Assembly (NCBI RefSeq): GCF_000020605.1
Contig: NC_012781.1
Span: 558,001-622,000, forward strand
DNA length: 64,000 nucleotides
Reading direction: 5' to 3'
Source of the DNA: Agathobacter rectalis ATCC 33656
GTDB taxonomy: Bacteria; Bacillota; Clostridia; Lachnospirales; Lachnospiraceae
The position numbers and the translations under genes are program-made. The notes beneath the pieces were generated by a model that had not been told where the DNA came from, ran no database searches, and saw nothing but the letters and a program-made list of their open reading frames with translations. This document shows, one piece after another, positions 49,203 to 58,993 of the stretch (positions within the stretch are counted from its first letter, which is position 1; each line of letters opens with the position of its first letter).

Positions 49203-49655
49203 ATGGAAAGACTTACAGACGGATTAAAGAAGATTATACTTGCAGGAATAGGAACAGTGGCAGTGACCGCTGAGAAATCAAAGGAAGTGCTTGATGAGAT
49301 GGTCAAGAGAGGTGAGCTGACTGTCGAGCAGGGCAAGGTGCTCAATCAGGAGCTTAAGCACAATATCAAGGACACAGTAAAGAAAAATGTAAATGTATCT
49401 GTTAAGCCACAGTCACCGGAGGAGCTCGAGGAGCTTTTGGACAAGATGACACCTGAACAGATACAGGCTTTAAAGAGCAAGCTTGCACAGATGGATGAGG
49501 CTGACGTGGATCAAGAAGCTGATGAAAGCGTTTTCGAGGATGAGGACATTGTAACAGATACTTCAGCCGATGGAAAAAGTGCTTCCGGTGGAGAATCACA
49601 GACAGTGGATATAAAAATAGAAGCTGAGGACGATAAAGAGGAAAGCGTGAACTAG
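49203..49655 (+). CDS. phasin-like small helical protein preceding UbiB kinase
   Basis: 150 residues. The N-terminal ~75 residues (LTDGLKKIILAGIGTVAVTAEKSKEVLDEMVKRGELTVEQGKVLNQEL) form the amphipathic helical segment seen in phasin-like/PHA-associated small proteins, which in Firmicutes are often next to AarF/UbiB kinases. A very acidic, disordered tail follows. The stop is 1 nt before the next ATG, so translation is coupled. It probably serves as the partner of the kinase. Confidence 0.8.
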   Translation: MERLTDGLKKIILAGIGTVAVTAEKSKEVLDEMVKRGELTVEQGKVLNQELKHNIKDTVKKNVNVSVKPQSPEELEELLDKMTPEQIQALKSKLAQMDEADVDQEADESVFEDEDIVTDTSADGKSASGGESQTVDIKIEAEDDKEESVN

Positions 49656-49656
49656 T

Positions 49657-51216
49657 ATGGATGGCCGCCTGAAGGAGATGACAGCGGTACTGAAGAAGTA
49701 CAAGCTCACGCATGGACTTACACCCGAAAAATTCAGACTTATATTGCAGGAGCTGGGACCTACCTATATTAAGCTTGGACAGATAATGTCGCTTCACTCG
49801 GATATTCTGCCAAAGGAATATTGTGAGGAGCTTATGAAGCTATGCTCAGATGTGGAGCCGATGCCGTTTGAGCAGGTGGAGGCTGTCATAGATGCTTCAT
49901 TTGGCTATTCATGGAAGGATGTTTTTGCTTCAATAGATAAAAAGCCTCTTGGGGCAGCTTCTATAGCGCAGGTGCACAGGGCCACACTTAAAACCGGTGA
50001 GCAGGTGGTTGTGAAGGTGCAAAGGAAGGGCATTCACGAGGTGATGTCAAAGGATATGGCGCTGCTTCACAAGGCGGTTAAGCTTGTGCCACCCATCTCT
50101 ATAAAGGGCATTGTGGATTTTGACATGGTGCTTGATGAAATGTGGGCTGTGGCACAGGAGGAGATGAATTTTCTGCTTGAGGCATCCAATATTGAGGAGT
50201 TTGCCGGCAATAACAGGGATGTTGCATTTGTAGCCACACCAAAGCTTTACCGCAAGTATACCACATCACATGTGCTTGTCATGGAGTATATAAAGGGCTT
50301 TAATATCGATGATAAGGAGGGGCTTTTAAAGGATGGCTATGATCTTGAGGAGATAGGCAGCAAGCTGATTGACAACTATATCAGGCAGGTGATAGAGGAT
50401 GGCTTCTTCCATGCGGACCCGCATCCGGGCAATGTAAAGATAAGGGATGGCAAAATTGTCTGGATTGATATGGGCATGATGGGAAGGCTTTCTGAGCATG
50501 ACAAAAAGGAACTGAGCAATGCTGTTTACGGCATCGCCATGAACGATATCGGCATGATAGAGGATGCGGTGCTTGCAATTGGTGACTTTAAGGGTGAGCC
50601 TGACAGGGCAAAGCTGTACAAGGATATCAAAATAATCATGAATAAATACGGCAGTCTGGATATGGGACAGGTCGATGTCGCAGAGTTTATTCAGGAGCTT
50701 TTGGAGGTAATGAAGAACAACCGCATTGTTATGCCGCATGGTTTTACAATGCTTGCGAGGGGCATCACTCAGATAGAGGGCGTGCTTGCGGATATTGCAC
50801 CTGGCATCAACATGGTTGGGATTGCTTCTGCAAGGATTAAACAGGAGATGCTTAAGAATTTTGATTTGAAGGGCGAGCTTAAAAAAGCCGGGAAGACAGC
50901 CTACAAATCAGCTCACCGCATGGCAGAACTGCCGGATAGGCTGGCGCAGATACTCGAGGAATATCAAAGAGGGCAGACAAGCATAAATTTTGACATGCAT
51001 GCTTCTGATGAGCTTGCGAGGCTTTTACACAGGCTGGTGAGAAATATCGTCATGGGCTTATGGGTTATGGCACTTCTAATCAGCTCAAGCATAGTGTGTA
51101 CCACAGATATGACACCTAAGATACTTGGCATACCGGCGCTTGGTGTTATGGGATATGTGTTTGCATGCATCATAGTGCTTTATACGATTGTGAAGCATTT
51201 CATATCCAGACGATGA
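49657..51216 (+). CDS. AarF/UbiB/ABC1-type atypical kinase
   Basis: 519 residues. UbiB-family motifs are clear: the KxGQ helix (GPTYIKLGQIMSLHSDILP), the Ala-rich nucleotide loop (GAASIAQVHRA), VVVKVQRKG, DPHPGN and the metal-binding IDMGMMG. Two membrane helices close the protein (~470-515). UbiB proteins are ATPases tied to isoprenoid or quinone lipid handling. In an anaerobe the target is uncertain, though the neighbouring undecaprenol kinase also acts on a polyprenol. It starts at the ATG overlapping the previous gene end. Confidence 0.92.
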   Translation: MDGRLKEMTAVLKKYKLTHGLTPEKFRLILQELGPTYIKLGQIMSLHSDILPKEYCEELMKLCSDVEPMPFEQVEAVIDASFGYSWKDVFASIDKKPLGAASIAQVHRATLKTGEQVVVKVQRKGIHEVMSKDMALLHKAVKLVPPISIKGIVDFDMVLDEMWAVAQEEMNFLLEASNIEEFAGNNRDVAFVATPKLYRKYTTSHVLVMEYIKGFNIDDKEGLLKDGYDLEEIGSKLIDNYIRQVIEDGFFHADPHPGNVKIRDGKIVWIDMGMMGRLSEHDKKELSNAVYGIAMNDIGMIEDAVLAIGDFKGEPDRAKLYKDIKIIMNKYGSLDMGQVDVAEFIQELLEVMKNNRIVMPHGFTMLARGITQIEGVLADIAPGINMVGIASARIKQEMLKNFDLKGELKKAGKTAYKSAHRMAELPDRLAQILEEYQRGQTSINFDMHASDELARLLHRLVRNIVMGLWVMALLISSSIVCTTDMTPKILGIPALGVMGYVFACIIVLYTIVKHFISRR

Positions 51217-51217
51217 T

Positions 51218-51260
51218 AAAAAAGCAGGATTCTGAAATTAATCAGAAATCCTGCTTTTTA
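51218..51260. terminator. bidirectional terminator
   Basis: AAAAGCAGGATT...AATCCTGCTTTT, with a TCTGA/TCAGA extension, lies between two convergent genes and has T/A tracts on both sides. Confidence 0.9.
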
Positions 51261-51271
51261 ATTACGTTATA

Positions 51272-53056
51272 TTATTTCGATGATTTTTTACTCTTTGCTT
51301 TTTTAGAATCCTCATCAAGATGATATTTGTCCTGATACATGGTGAACTGACCTACAAATGCAGGCTCCTGTCCGGCCTTAAGCTCATTGAGATAATCATG
51401 TGTCTCGAATGATGAGTTGTGTGTCTGAATCAGGCATACAGCAATGTTTGAGCAGTGATCCGAAGCTCTCTCACAGTTTGTGATGTAATCTGTGAGGAAT
51501 ACGCCGAGTCTGCTGTCACATTTGCCCTTCTGAAGACGCTCGATATGATAATTTCTAATCTCCTTGGTGAGATCGTCAATAACCTGCTCAAGCGGCTCAA
51601 CCTTGACTGCCTCTGTCAAATCGTTTTTGCTAAATGCCTCTACAGTGAGAGTGAGAATCTCGCGCAGAGCATTGTTGAGCACCGTGAGCTCTTTTCTTGC
51701 GTTCTTTGAAAATTCAAGCTTGTTGTCATCAATCTGCTTGGCAAGCTTTGCCATATTTATCGCATGATCTCCGATTCTCTCGAAGTCATTGATTGCATGA
51801 AGCATCTTTGAAATCTCGTTGTTGCCGCCCTCAGAAACATCCTTTCCGGATAAGTGAATGAGGAAGGTGTCAAGCTGATCCTCTAAGTAATCAAGGCGCT
51901 CCTCCATGACTTCAATATCATCAAACTTTGAATCTGAGTAATTGTCAAAGAGATCTAAAGCATTCTTGAAGCTGTCTCTTGCAAGCTCAGCCATCTCGTT
52001 TGTCTTCTCAAGACATTCTTTGACAGCAAGTCCAGGTGAGAGTAAAAGTCTCTCGTCGAGTACAACCTGTCCGTCTGCGTTGTCAGTTGTGACAAGCTTC
52101 TTAGCAATCTTTACAAGAGTATTGCTAAATGGCAGAAGGATAATAGTGGTAGCAATATTGAAGATTGAGTGGAATACCGCAATCATTACAGGAGAGATGC
52201 TGTCATTAAATAATGCCAGATCAACAGCATAACGTGCGATACAGTATACTACAAGTCCTATTGCTGTACCGAACAGATTGAAGCTGATGTGGATGATGGA
52301 TACTCTCTTGGCGTTTTTGTTTACGCCGATTGACGAAAGCAGTGCAGTCACGCATGTACCGATGTTCTGACCCATGATGATCGGGATAGCCATGCTATAT
52401 GAGATAGCGCCTGTCATGGCTAAAGCCTGCAGCACACCAACTGATGCGGCAGATGACTGGATGACTCCGGTAAATACAGCACCTACAAGCACTCCGAGGA
52501 ATGGATTGTTAAAGGTGGTGAGCAGTCCGGTAAATTCAGGCATATCTGCGAGTGGTGATACAGCGCCGCTCATGAGCTGCATACCATACATAAGTACGGC
52601 AAAACCTGCCATGATGATTCCAACGTCCTTGCGCTTTTCCTTCTTGCTTCCCATAATCATAATCACACCGATAAGCGCGATGACAGGGGAGAAGTTCTCA
52701 GGCTTTAACATCGAGATGAACAGATTGTCACTTTCGATACCTGAAAGACTAAGAATCCATGCGGTGAGAGTGGTTCCGATGTTGGAACCCATGATGACAC
52801 CAACAGTCTGGGCAAGCTCCATGATGCCGGAGTTTACGAGTCCGACAAGCATAACAGTAAGTGCGGATGAGGATTGGATTGCAATAGTGACTATTGCTCC
52901 AAAAAATAAGCTCTTGATAGGGTTTGAGGTTACCTCCTTAAGTATCTTTTGGAGATTGCCTCCTGCGAGCTTCTCAAGACTGCCTGACATAACATGCATT
53001 CCGAAAAGGAAAAAGGCAAGTCCACCGCATAACTGCAATATAGAGTAAATGTTCAT
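51272..53056 (-). CDS. Na/Pi cotransporter family protein with PhoU-like domain
   Basis: 594 residues. The N-terminal ~320 residues contain two inverted NptA-type repeats with the QSSSA signatures (AIQSSSALTVMLVG and GVIQSSAASVGVLQA) and about eight helices. The C-terminal ~230 residues are a PhoU-like helical domain (LEKTNEMAELARDSF, INDFERIGDHAINMA, CERASDHCSNIA). It probably imports phosphate with sodium, with the PhoU part as regulator. GGAGGT precedes the ATG at 53056. Confidence 0.93.
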   Translation of the reverse strand: MNIYSILQLCGGLAFFLFGMHVMSGSLEKLAGGNLQKILKEVTSNPIKSLFFGAIVTIAIQSSSALTVMLVGLVNSGIMELAQTVGVIMGSNIGTTLTAWILSLSGIESDNLFISMLKPENFSPVIALIGVIMIMGSKKEKRKDVGIIMAGFAVLMYGMQLMSGAVSPLADMPEFTGLLTTFNNPFLGVLVGAVFTGVIQSSAASVGVLQALAMTGAISYSMAIPIIMGQNIGTCVTALLSSIGVNKNAKRVSIIHISFNLFGTAIGLVVYCIARYAVDLALFNDSISPVMIAVFHSIFNIATTIILLPFSNTLVKIAKKLVTTDNADGQVVLDERLLLSPGLAVKECLEKTNEMAELARDSFKNALDLFDNYSDSKFDDIEVMEERLDYLEDQLDTFLIHLSGKDVSEGGNNEISKMLHAINDFERIGDHAINMAKLAKQIDDNKLEFSKNARKELTVLNNALREILTLTVEAFSKNDLTEAVKVEPLEQVIDDLTKEIRNYHIERLQKGKCDSRLGVFLTDYITNCERASDHCSNIAVCLIQTHNSSFETHDYLNELKAGQEPAFVGQFTMYQDKYHLDEDSKKAKSKKSSK

Positions 53057-53344
53057 GTTTACCTCCGTTTGTAAAAATAATTTGTTTTACTATTTGCTCC
53101 AGTTATACATATTTAGTTTACACAAAACACATATAACATAACATAATTTTTACATTCTATCAATATAATCTGAAATTTTAATAAAAAAAGTGATATTCAC
53201 TTTTGAACACTTTTGAAAACGTTTTAAAATTTATGTATATTTATGTTTTCTTGTGTTTACTTTTGAAGGAAAACGTTGTACAATTACAGTATAATAATTT
53301 AAGGTAATTATTCAGAAATTTACATTACAAGGTGGAGGTATATT
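53057..53344 (+). promoter_or_regulatory. control region of araB-araD
   Basis: Two AAAACGTT-containing sites are seen: a palindromic AAAACGTTTT at 53216-53225 (within TGAAAACGTTTTAA, close to a CcpA cre or LacI-type operator) and AAAACGTT at 53270-53277. A TATAAT at 53290-53295 lacks a -35 box, which suggests activator dependence. GGTGGAGG precedes araB. Confidence 0.5.
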
Positions 53345-54943
53345 ATGTCAGACGTAAAAAGTGTTATTGAAAGCGGCAGGGCTGTGCTCGGAATAGAGTT
53401 CGGTTCTACCAGAATAAAGGCGGTGCTTATCGGGGAGGATCATGCTCCTATAGCCACAGGTGCCCATGATTGGGAAAACATGCTTGTGGACGGCATCTGG
53501 ACATACAGCCTGGATATGATTTGGGAGGGCATTTCAGACTGCTACAGCAAAATGGCGCAGGATGCAAAGGAAAAGTATGGTGTTACCATAAAAAAGCTTG
53601 CGGCAATCGGTATTTCCGGCATGATGCACGGCTATCTGCCTTTTGACGAGGAGGATAATCTGCTTGTGCCATTTCGGACATGGAGAAATACCATCACAGG
53701 TGAGGCTGCAGCAGAGCTTACGGAGGTGCTTGGCTTTAATATTCCGCAGAGGTGGAGCATAGCGCATCTGTATCAGGCTATATTAAATAAAGAAGAGCAT
53801 GTATCAAAGATATCATATTTCACAACATTGGCAGGCTATATTCACTGGCAGCTCACAGGTGAAAAGGTCATGGGTGTAGGTGAGGCATCAGGCATGTTTC
53901 CTATCGATTCGAAGACCAGGGATTATGATGCGGCAATGCTTGATAAATTTGCAGCATTAGATAAGGTAAAAGAATATCCGTGGGATATAAGAGACATTCT
54001 GCCAAAGGTGCTTACGGCTGGAGAAAAGGCAGGTACGCTGACAGAGGAAGGAGCTAAAAGGCTTGATGTAAGCGGCAATCTGGAGAGCGGTATATTGCTT
54101 GCACCGCCTGAGGGAGACGCAGGCACGGGAATGGTCGCAACCAATTCTGTTGCAGTGCGTACCGGAAATGTATCAGCGGGCACATCTGTATTTGCTATGG
54201 TGGTGCTTGAAAAGGCACTTAAGGCAGTTCATGAGGAGCTTGATATGGTCACCACACCATCGGGAGATGCGGTAGCTATGGTGCACTGCAACAACTGTAC
54301 GTCAGACTTAAATGCATGGGTGGGATTATTCAAGGAATTTTCAGAGCTGTTTGGCATGGATATAGATATGAATGACATATATGGAAAGCTCTACAACAAT
54401 GCACTTACAGCCGATAAGGACTGTGGCGGCCTTGTGGCCTTTAACCTTTTCTCGGGAGAGCCTGTCATCGGACTCAATGAGGGCAGACCTATGTTTGCCA
54501 GAAAGCCGGATGCAAGGATGAATCTTGCAAACTTTATGCGCACACATCTCTATGCAAGTCTTGCAACACTAAAAATCGGCTGTGATATTCTATTTAAAGA
54601 GGAAAAAGTAAAGGTAGACACACTTTACGGTCATGGTGGTCTGTTCAAGACAAAGGGTGTGGGCCAGAGCATACTTGCAGCAGCCATGGATGCACCGGTT
54701 GCGGTAATGGAGACTGCCGGAGAGGGCGGCCCGTGGGGCATGGCAGTGCTCGCAGCTTATATGGTGAATAAAGCAGATGGAGAGCCTTTGGAAAAATATC
54801 TTTCAGACAGGGTATTTAATGGCGAAAAGGGCATAGTAATGCAGCCGGACCCTGATGATGTAAAGGGCTTTGATGAGTACATAAATACATATAAGGCGGC
54901 AATTGAGGCAGAGCGTGCCATGGTAAAGGCGCTCCCGCTGTAA
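53345..54943 (+). CDS. araB: FGGY-family carbohydrate kinase, probably L-ribulokinase
   Basis: 532 residues. It starts with the FGGY ATP-binding strand [16 protein letters not shown] and has [32 protein letters not shown] and [22 protein letters not shown] kinases phosphorylate sugars. The next gene encodes L-ribulose-5-phosphate 4-epimerase, so L-ribulose (arabinose route) is the likely substrate. Its sequence differs from classical AraB, and a xylulokinase-like role cannot be excluded. GGTGGAGG precedes the ATG. Confidence 0.85.
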   Translation: MSDVKSVIESGRAVLGIEFGSTRIKAVLIGEDHAPIATGAHDWENMLVDGIWTYSLDMIWEGISDCYSKMAQDAKEKYGVTIKKLAAIGISGMMHGYLPFDEEDNLLVPFRTWRNTITGEAAAELTEVLGFNIPQRWSIAHLYQAILNKEEHVSKISYFTTLAGYIHWQLTGEKVMGVGEASGMFPIDSKTRDYDAAMLDKFAALDKVKEYPWDIRDILPKVLTAGEKAGTLTEEGAKRLDVSGNLESGILLAPPEGDAGTGMVATNSVAVRTGNVSAGTSVFAMVVLEKALKAVHEELDMVTTPSGDAVAMVHCNNCTSDLNAWVGLFKEFSELFGMDIDMNDIYGKLYNNALTADKDCGGLVAFNLFSGEPVIGLNEGRPMFARKPDARMNLANFMRTHLYASLATLKIGCDILFKEEKVKVDTLYGHGGLFKTKGVGQSILAAAMDAPVAVMETAGEGGPWGMAVLAAYMVNKADGEPLEKYLSDRVFNGEKGIVMQPDPDDVKGFDEYINTYKAAIEAERAMVKALPL

Positions 54944-54976
54944 TAGCAGTAAAAAATAATAAGAGAGGAACAAAAA

Positions 54977-55672
54977 ATGCTTGAAGAATTAAAGAAACAG
55001 GTTTACGAAGCAAACATGGAGCTCCCAAGAAGAGGGCTTATCACATATACATGGGGCAATGTCAGTGGAATTGACAGGGAAACAGGCTATTTTGTCATCA
55101 AGCCAAGTGGAGTGGATTATGATGTGCTCACCCCTGATGATATGGTAGTCATGGATCTTGAAGGAAATAAGATAGAGGGAAAATACAAGCCTTCGTCAGA
55201 CACAGCAACACACTTAGAGCTCTACAAAAAGTATCCGGATATTGGAGGAATTGTACATACGCACTCACCTGAGGCGGTTGCCTGGGCACAGGCCGGCAGG
55301 GATATTCCGCTCTACGGCACCACTCACGCAGACTATTTCCTGGGCTCAATTCCATGTGCGAGAAATCTCACCACAGAGGAAATCAACGAAGCCTATGAGA
55401 AAAACACAGGCCTTGTCATCATAGAGACATTTGAGAACAGAAAAATCAATCCTGTATACACACCGGCTGTGCTCTGTCAGAATCACGGACCGTTTGCCTG
55501 GGGAAAGGATGCGGCTGAGGCTGTGCACAACGCCGTTGTCCTTGAGGAAGTGGCAAAGATGGCCAGACTCACAGAGTCAGTAAATCCTGACGTGAAGCCA
55601 GCCCCGGACAACATAAAGGAGAAGCATTTCTACCGTAAGCATGGTGCTAACGCATACTATGGCCAGAACTGA
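54977..55672 (+). CDS. araD: L-ribulose-5-phosphate 4-epimerase
   Basis: 231 residues. It is a class II aldolase/AraD family enzyme. Motifs: [33 protein letters not shown], the zinc ligands in [13 protein letters not shown] and the later NHGPFAWG, and LEEVAKMA. It converts L-ribulose 5-phosphate to D-xylulose 5-phosphate, feeding arabinose into the pentose phosphate pathway. GAGAGG precedes the ATG. It is 33 nt after the kinase gene and in the same operon. Confidence 0.94.
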   Translation: MLEELKKQVYEANMELPRRGLITYTWGNVSGIDRETGYFVIKPSGVDYDVLTPDDMVVMDLEGNKIEGKYKPSSDTATHLELYKKYPDIGGIVHTHSPEAVAWAQAGRDIPLYGTTHADYFLGSIPCARNLTTEEINEAYEKNTGLVIIETFENRKINPVYTPAVLCQNHGPFAWGKDAAEAVHNAVVLEEVAKMARLTESVNPDVKPAPDNIKEKHFYRKHGANAYYGQN

Positions 55673-55695
55673 TTTGTAACTGTTATATGTGGCCT

Positions 55696-55945
55696 AAGTG
55701 CCGGTTTCCGGGGTGCACATGCTCTCGTGTTCGCTACGCTGCATCACTAAGATACTGTACGAATTATGCTTTTTATGTTTTCTATGCTTGACAAAACCGG
55801 CTTTTATGCGCCATCCGTGGCGCATAACGCCTTGCCCCGCCGTCCATGGCGGGGCATTTTTGCGTGTGAAGCATAATTCTACAGTATCTAAGTGACTCCG
55901 CTATGCGCTCTCACAAGAGCATGTGCACCCCGTAAACCGGCACTT
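55696..55945. repeat. foldback (long palindromic) element, copy 1
   Basis: A ~250-bp near-palindrome. The outer arms AAGTGCCGGTTT... (55696-55724) and ...AAACCGGCACTT (55916-55945) pair over ~29 bp. Inner arms GATACTGTACGAATTATGC and GCATAATTCTACAGTATC pair again, and local hairpins GCGCC/GGCGC and GCCCCGCC/GGCGGGGC lie in the centre. It is homologous, in inverted orientation, to the copy at 55981. Confidence 0.8.
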
Positions 55946-55980
55946 ATGCCCATTAAGAAGTAAATAAATCCACAACCTAA

Positions 55981-56251
55981 GGGCCATAAGCCCCGCGAAG
56001 CGGTGGCGCACACGGACTCCCGTGAGAGCGCATAGCGGAGCTGTTTAGTGGCTGTAGAATTATGCATAGAAACACAGAAATGCCCGGCCATGGAGGGCAG
56101 GGCAAGGAGAAATCGAGCCATGGAGGGCGAGTTTCGACGGTTTCGTCGAGCATAGAAAACGTAAAAAGCATAATTCGTACAGCCACTTAACAGCAAAGCG
56201 TAGCTCGAATGGGAGTCCGTGTGCGTCACTGCTTTGTGGGGCTTACGGCCC
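55981..56251. repeat. foldback element, copy 2 (inverted relative to copy 1)
   Basis: A ~270-bp near-palindrome. The outer arms GGGCCATAAGCCCCGC... and ...GGGGCTTACGGCCC match, with GGACTCCC/GGGAGTCC inside. Its reverse complement shares CTGTACGAATTATGC, TTTTCTATGCT, GCATAATTCTACAG and ACTCCGCTATGCGCTCTC with copy 1. No coding gene was recognised. Confidence 0.8.
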
Positions 56252-56358
56252 GTAGTATTAATATTATTTTGTGTTTACATAGCACAAAAAATGTGCTAAA
56301 TTTTTATGTAAAGTACAGTCTCAAATGACTGTAAATAAGACATAAGGTGGTTGATAGA

Positions 56359-58164
56359 ATGGTACTGGCAGTTGAGATAATAGTCTGCTGCTTAATATTT
56401 GGCATATACAGAGTAATACGGATAAAGCGGGATCCGGCATATAAGATAAGCAATATGCCCGAGAAGCTGCAGAAAAAGGTCATGCATATGCGCGGCTACA
56501 GAAATCGGAATATCCGTATCATGACAGACTGGGAGAAGTTTGTAAAGAAGCTTCCGACACTTATATTCTGGACGATAGCGCTTGTCATACTGACATCAAT
56601 AGCAGGGGCAAAAAGTTTTTCAACGGGCTTTGTGTTTGCGCTTTTGATATGGATGGCAGTCCTATTGTTTCTTGAACTGGTAGTATACTGTGGCTGGTAT
56701 GCACATACACCGAAGGTGTGGATAAAGGGCACCGAGGATATGGCGAAAAAGACATATACCAATTATGCACATTATATCGGGCTGATACCACAGAGAGCTC
56801 TGATGGGAATAGTGGTTGCTATTATAGTGGGTCTTGTGATAGATATGATTCCAAGGCTTGACAACAACAATTATTCGCCGAAATATACAGAGATAGAGGA
56901 TACCTTAAAGGCAGCCTGTGACAATTACAGGATTCCGGGCATGGCTGTTGAGGTGGTAGATGCAGAGGGCGTGCTTTTCTCAGGTACATATGGGGATTGC
57001 AAGAGCCTTGACACACCGTTTATCACCGGTTCACTCAGCAAGTCATTTACTGCGGCATGCATCATGAAGCTGTATGAGGAAGGACATCTGAATATTGACA
57101 GCCCGGTAAATCCTTATCTGGATGCAGCTGAGGTATTCAAAAATCCAAAGGATGCGACAAGGATTACAATAAGACAGCTGCTCAATCACACCAGCGGACT
57201 TGGCGTGTACCAGCATGTGGGAAATGCAAAGATTGTTGGCAAAAATGGAGAATATACCTATGCGAATGTCAATTATGACATACTTGGGCTTATAGTGGAA
57301 AAAGTATCAGGTGTTAGCTACAGCGATTATCTGACAGAGACATTTTTTACACCACTTGGCATGACTCACAGCAGTGCATCCTATGCAAAAGCGAAGAAGG
57401 ATGGTCTGATTACAGGTCACAACAATTATTTCGGTTTTTCGGTGGAAAGCGATGTGAAGTATCCGCTCAGCGATTCGTGGTCCACTGTACCGGCGGGCTA
57501 TATTGCATCCAGCGCAAATGATATGGGAAAATATCTGCAGATGTATCTGCGTGGCGGCTATGGAATACTCTCTGACAAGAGCCTTAGCACAATGTTTCGG
57601 GTAACAGTTCCTATGGATGAGTCAGGTGAGACAGGCTATGGTATGGGCTGGGTACGTTCGGATAAATATGTCGAGACAGTGTACAATCACACAGGTCTCA
57701 CTGAGAACTATATTGCAGACATGTATCTGCTTCCGGAGAGCGGTGTAGGTGTTGTATTTCTTGCAAATACCAATGACTATATGGTCACAAACAATCTGAT
57801 GAACAAGGTAACCTCAAAGGTTGTGATGACGCTTATGGGATATGCAACAGACGAGCTTGACCCAAAGGATTATGTCGATGCGCACCTGTTCTATGACCTT
57901 GTTTTTGCAGCATTTATATTGGTTGCGCTGATGGAGATTATCAAGTCGCACAAATGGAGAACAGACAATAGCGGAAACCTGATAGCAAATATTTTCCTGC
58001 ATCTGTTTTTGCCGGTGGGCATAGTTATTGCGCCTATTGTCGGAGGCATACCATACTGGGTAATAAAGGATTATGTTCCTGATTTGTTTATTGTTTCATG
58101 CCTGAGTGTAGTACTTCTTGCAATAGGTGGAATCCTGAAGCTTAAAAACAGGAGAAATTCATAA
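56359..58164 (+). CDS. membrane-bound serine beta-lactamase-like (class C fold) hydrolase
   Basis: 601 residues from the ATG at 56359, 8 nt after AAGGTGG; a GTG at 56347 would overlap that site. Three or so N-terminal membrane helices precede an extracellular class C beta-lactamase/penicillin-binding-like domain: SxxK in GSLSKSFTA, YAN in YTYANVNYD, and HTG (in place of KTG) in YNHTGLTENY. Three C-terminal helices follow. Such proteins are usually esterases or D-amino-acid peptidases of the cell envelope, not antibiotic-destroying enzymes. It stands alone after the foldback pair. Confidence 0.87.
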   Translation: MVLAVEIIVCCLIFGIYRVIRIKRDPAYKISNMPEKLQKKVMHMRGYRNRNIRIMTDWEKFVKKLPTLIFWTIALVILTSIAGAKSFSTGFVFALLIWMAVLLFLELVVYCGWYAHTPKVWIKGTEDMAKKTYTNYAHYIGLIPQRALMGIVVAIIVGLVIDMIPRLDNNNYSPKYTEIEDTLKAACDNYRIPGMAVEVVDAEGVLFSGTYGDCKSLDTPFITGSLSKSFTAACIMKLYEEGHLNIDSPVNPYLDAAEVFKNPKDATRITIRQLLNHTSGLGVYQHVGNAKIVGKNGEYTYANVNYDILGLIVEKVSGVSYSDYLTETFFTPLGMTHSSASYAKAKKDGLITGHNNYFGFSVESDVKYPLSDSWSTVPAGYIASSANDMGKYLQMYLRGGYGILSDKSLSTMFRVTVPMDESGETGYGMGWVRSDKYVETVYNHTGLTENYIADMYLLPESGVGVVFLANTNDYMVTNNLMNKVTSKVVMTLMGYATDELDPKDYVDAHLFYDLVFAAFILVALMEIIKSHKWRTDNSGNLIANIFLHLFLPVGIVIAPIVGGIPYWVIKDYVPDLFIVSCLSVVLLAIGGILKLKNRRNS

Positions 58165-58192
58165 GATAAAAGCAGAAGAAATAGAAATGCGG

Positions 58193-58837
58193 CTACTGTA
58201 ATATGTAGCCGCATAATTTTTTGACCATAGCATCGTGGGAGGAGTCACAGCACACTCCGACAGTACATGAAGAGTATAAGCCGGAGGCTTTGACAAATTT
58301 ATTGTCATCTGCTGAAAGCCTGATACCACAAGGATATTCCTTACCATCTATTGTCACATATGCAAGCCTGTCCTTATATTTTTCAAGGACGGCTTTATCC
58401 AGATATTTGCTTATATCTTCAAAGCAGACATTTTTGGCGTAATAATCAAATGTCTTATCATCCATAAAGCATATATCGTATTCGCTAGAAGCAAAGTATG
58501 CTGTGAGGACTGCCATGTTCTGATAGTCTAGGCCGCTTTTGTCTACATCGACACAGATATTTTTGTTTAAGGCAATTTCATCCTTTGACAAATCATAGCC
58601 GTTATCTGTGAGAAAGTCATTGAAAATATCGGCGCCGCTGTCCTCTGTGGTGCTGTTTTCTGCATTTACGCATAATACGCTCAAAATAGTATTTTTCTGC
58701 GCAAGCCGACCATGAATAAAGGCTGTGACTGCTATGATTCCGATAATGACAAGAAATATCGGTATTTTGTAATAGTCCCATATATATTGTATTTTCTGAC
58801 TGAATGTCAGCTCCTTAAAAGGTGTCTTTTGTTCCAT
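58193..58837 (-). CDS. uncharacterised membrane-anchored extracytoplasmic protein
   Basis: 214 residues from the ATG at 58837 (AGGGAGA upstream); the frame opening at 58909 lacks a site. A cytoplasmic start (~1-25, TPFKELTFSQKIQYIWDYYKIP) leads to one membrane helix (IFLVIIGIIAVTAFIHG) and an exported alpha/beta domain with several Cys (DICFMDD, GVCCDSSHD). The opening resembles a helical start common to small Lachnospiraceae membrane proteins. The exported domain looks like a solute-binding-like fold by composition, but no family was identified. Confidence 0.75.
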   Translation of the reverse strand: MEQKTPFKELTFSQKIQYIWDYYKIPIFLVIIGIIAVTAFIHGRLAQKNTILSVLCVNAENSTTEDSGADIFNDFLTDNGYDLSKDEIALNKNICVDVDKSGLDYQNMAVLTAYFASSEYDICFMDDKTFDYYAKNVCFEDISKYLDKAVLEKYKDRLAYVTIDGKEYPCGIRLSADDNKFVKASGLYSSCTVGVCCDSSHDAMVKKLCGYILQ

Positions 58838-58993
58838 GATTTTATCTCCCTCTGATATGATGTGCTGCAATTTAAAAATATTATAAGGTAATTTATAGAA
58901 ATTTACCAATAAACATTCTATTAACTGCCTTTTTCTTTTTAGATTATTATGCTATAATGAGCCAAAACACAGATAATACAAAAGGAGAATAAT

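Noticed and set aside
55888-56229. 113-codon minus-strand frame in the foldback region
   Set aside because: It runs through palindromic DNA, has no ribosome-binding site or recognisable domain, and mirrors the repeat structure.
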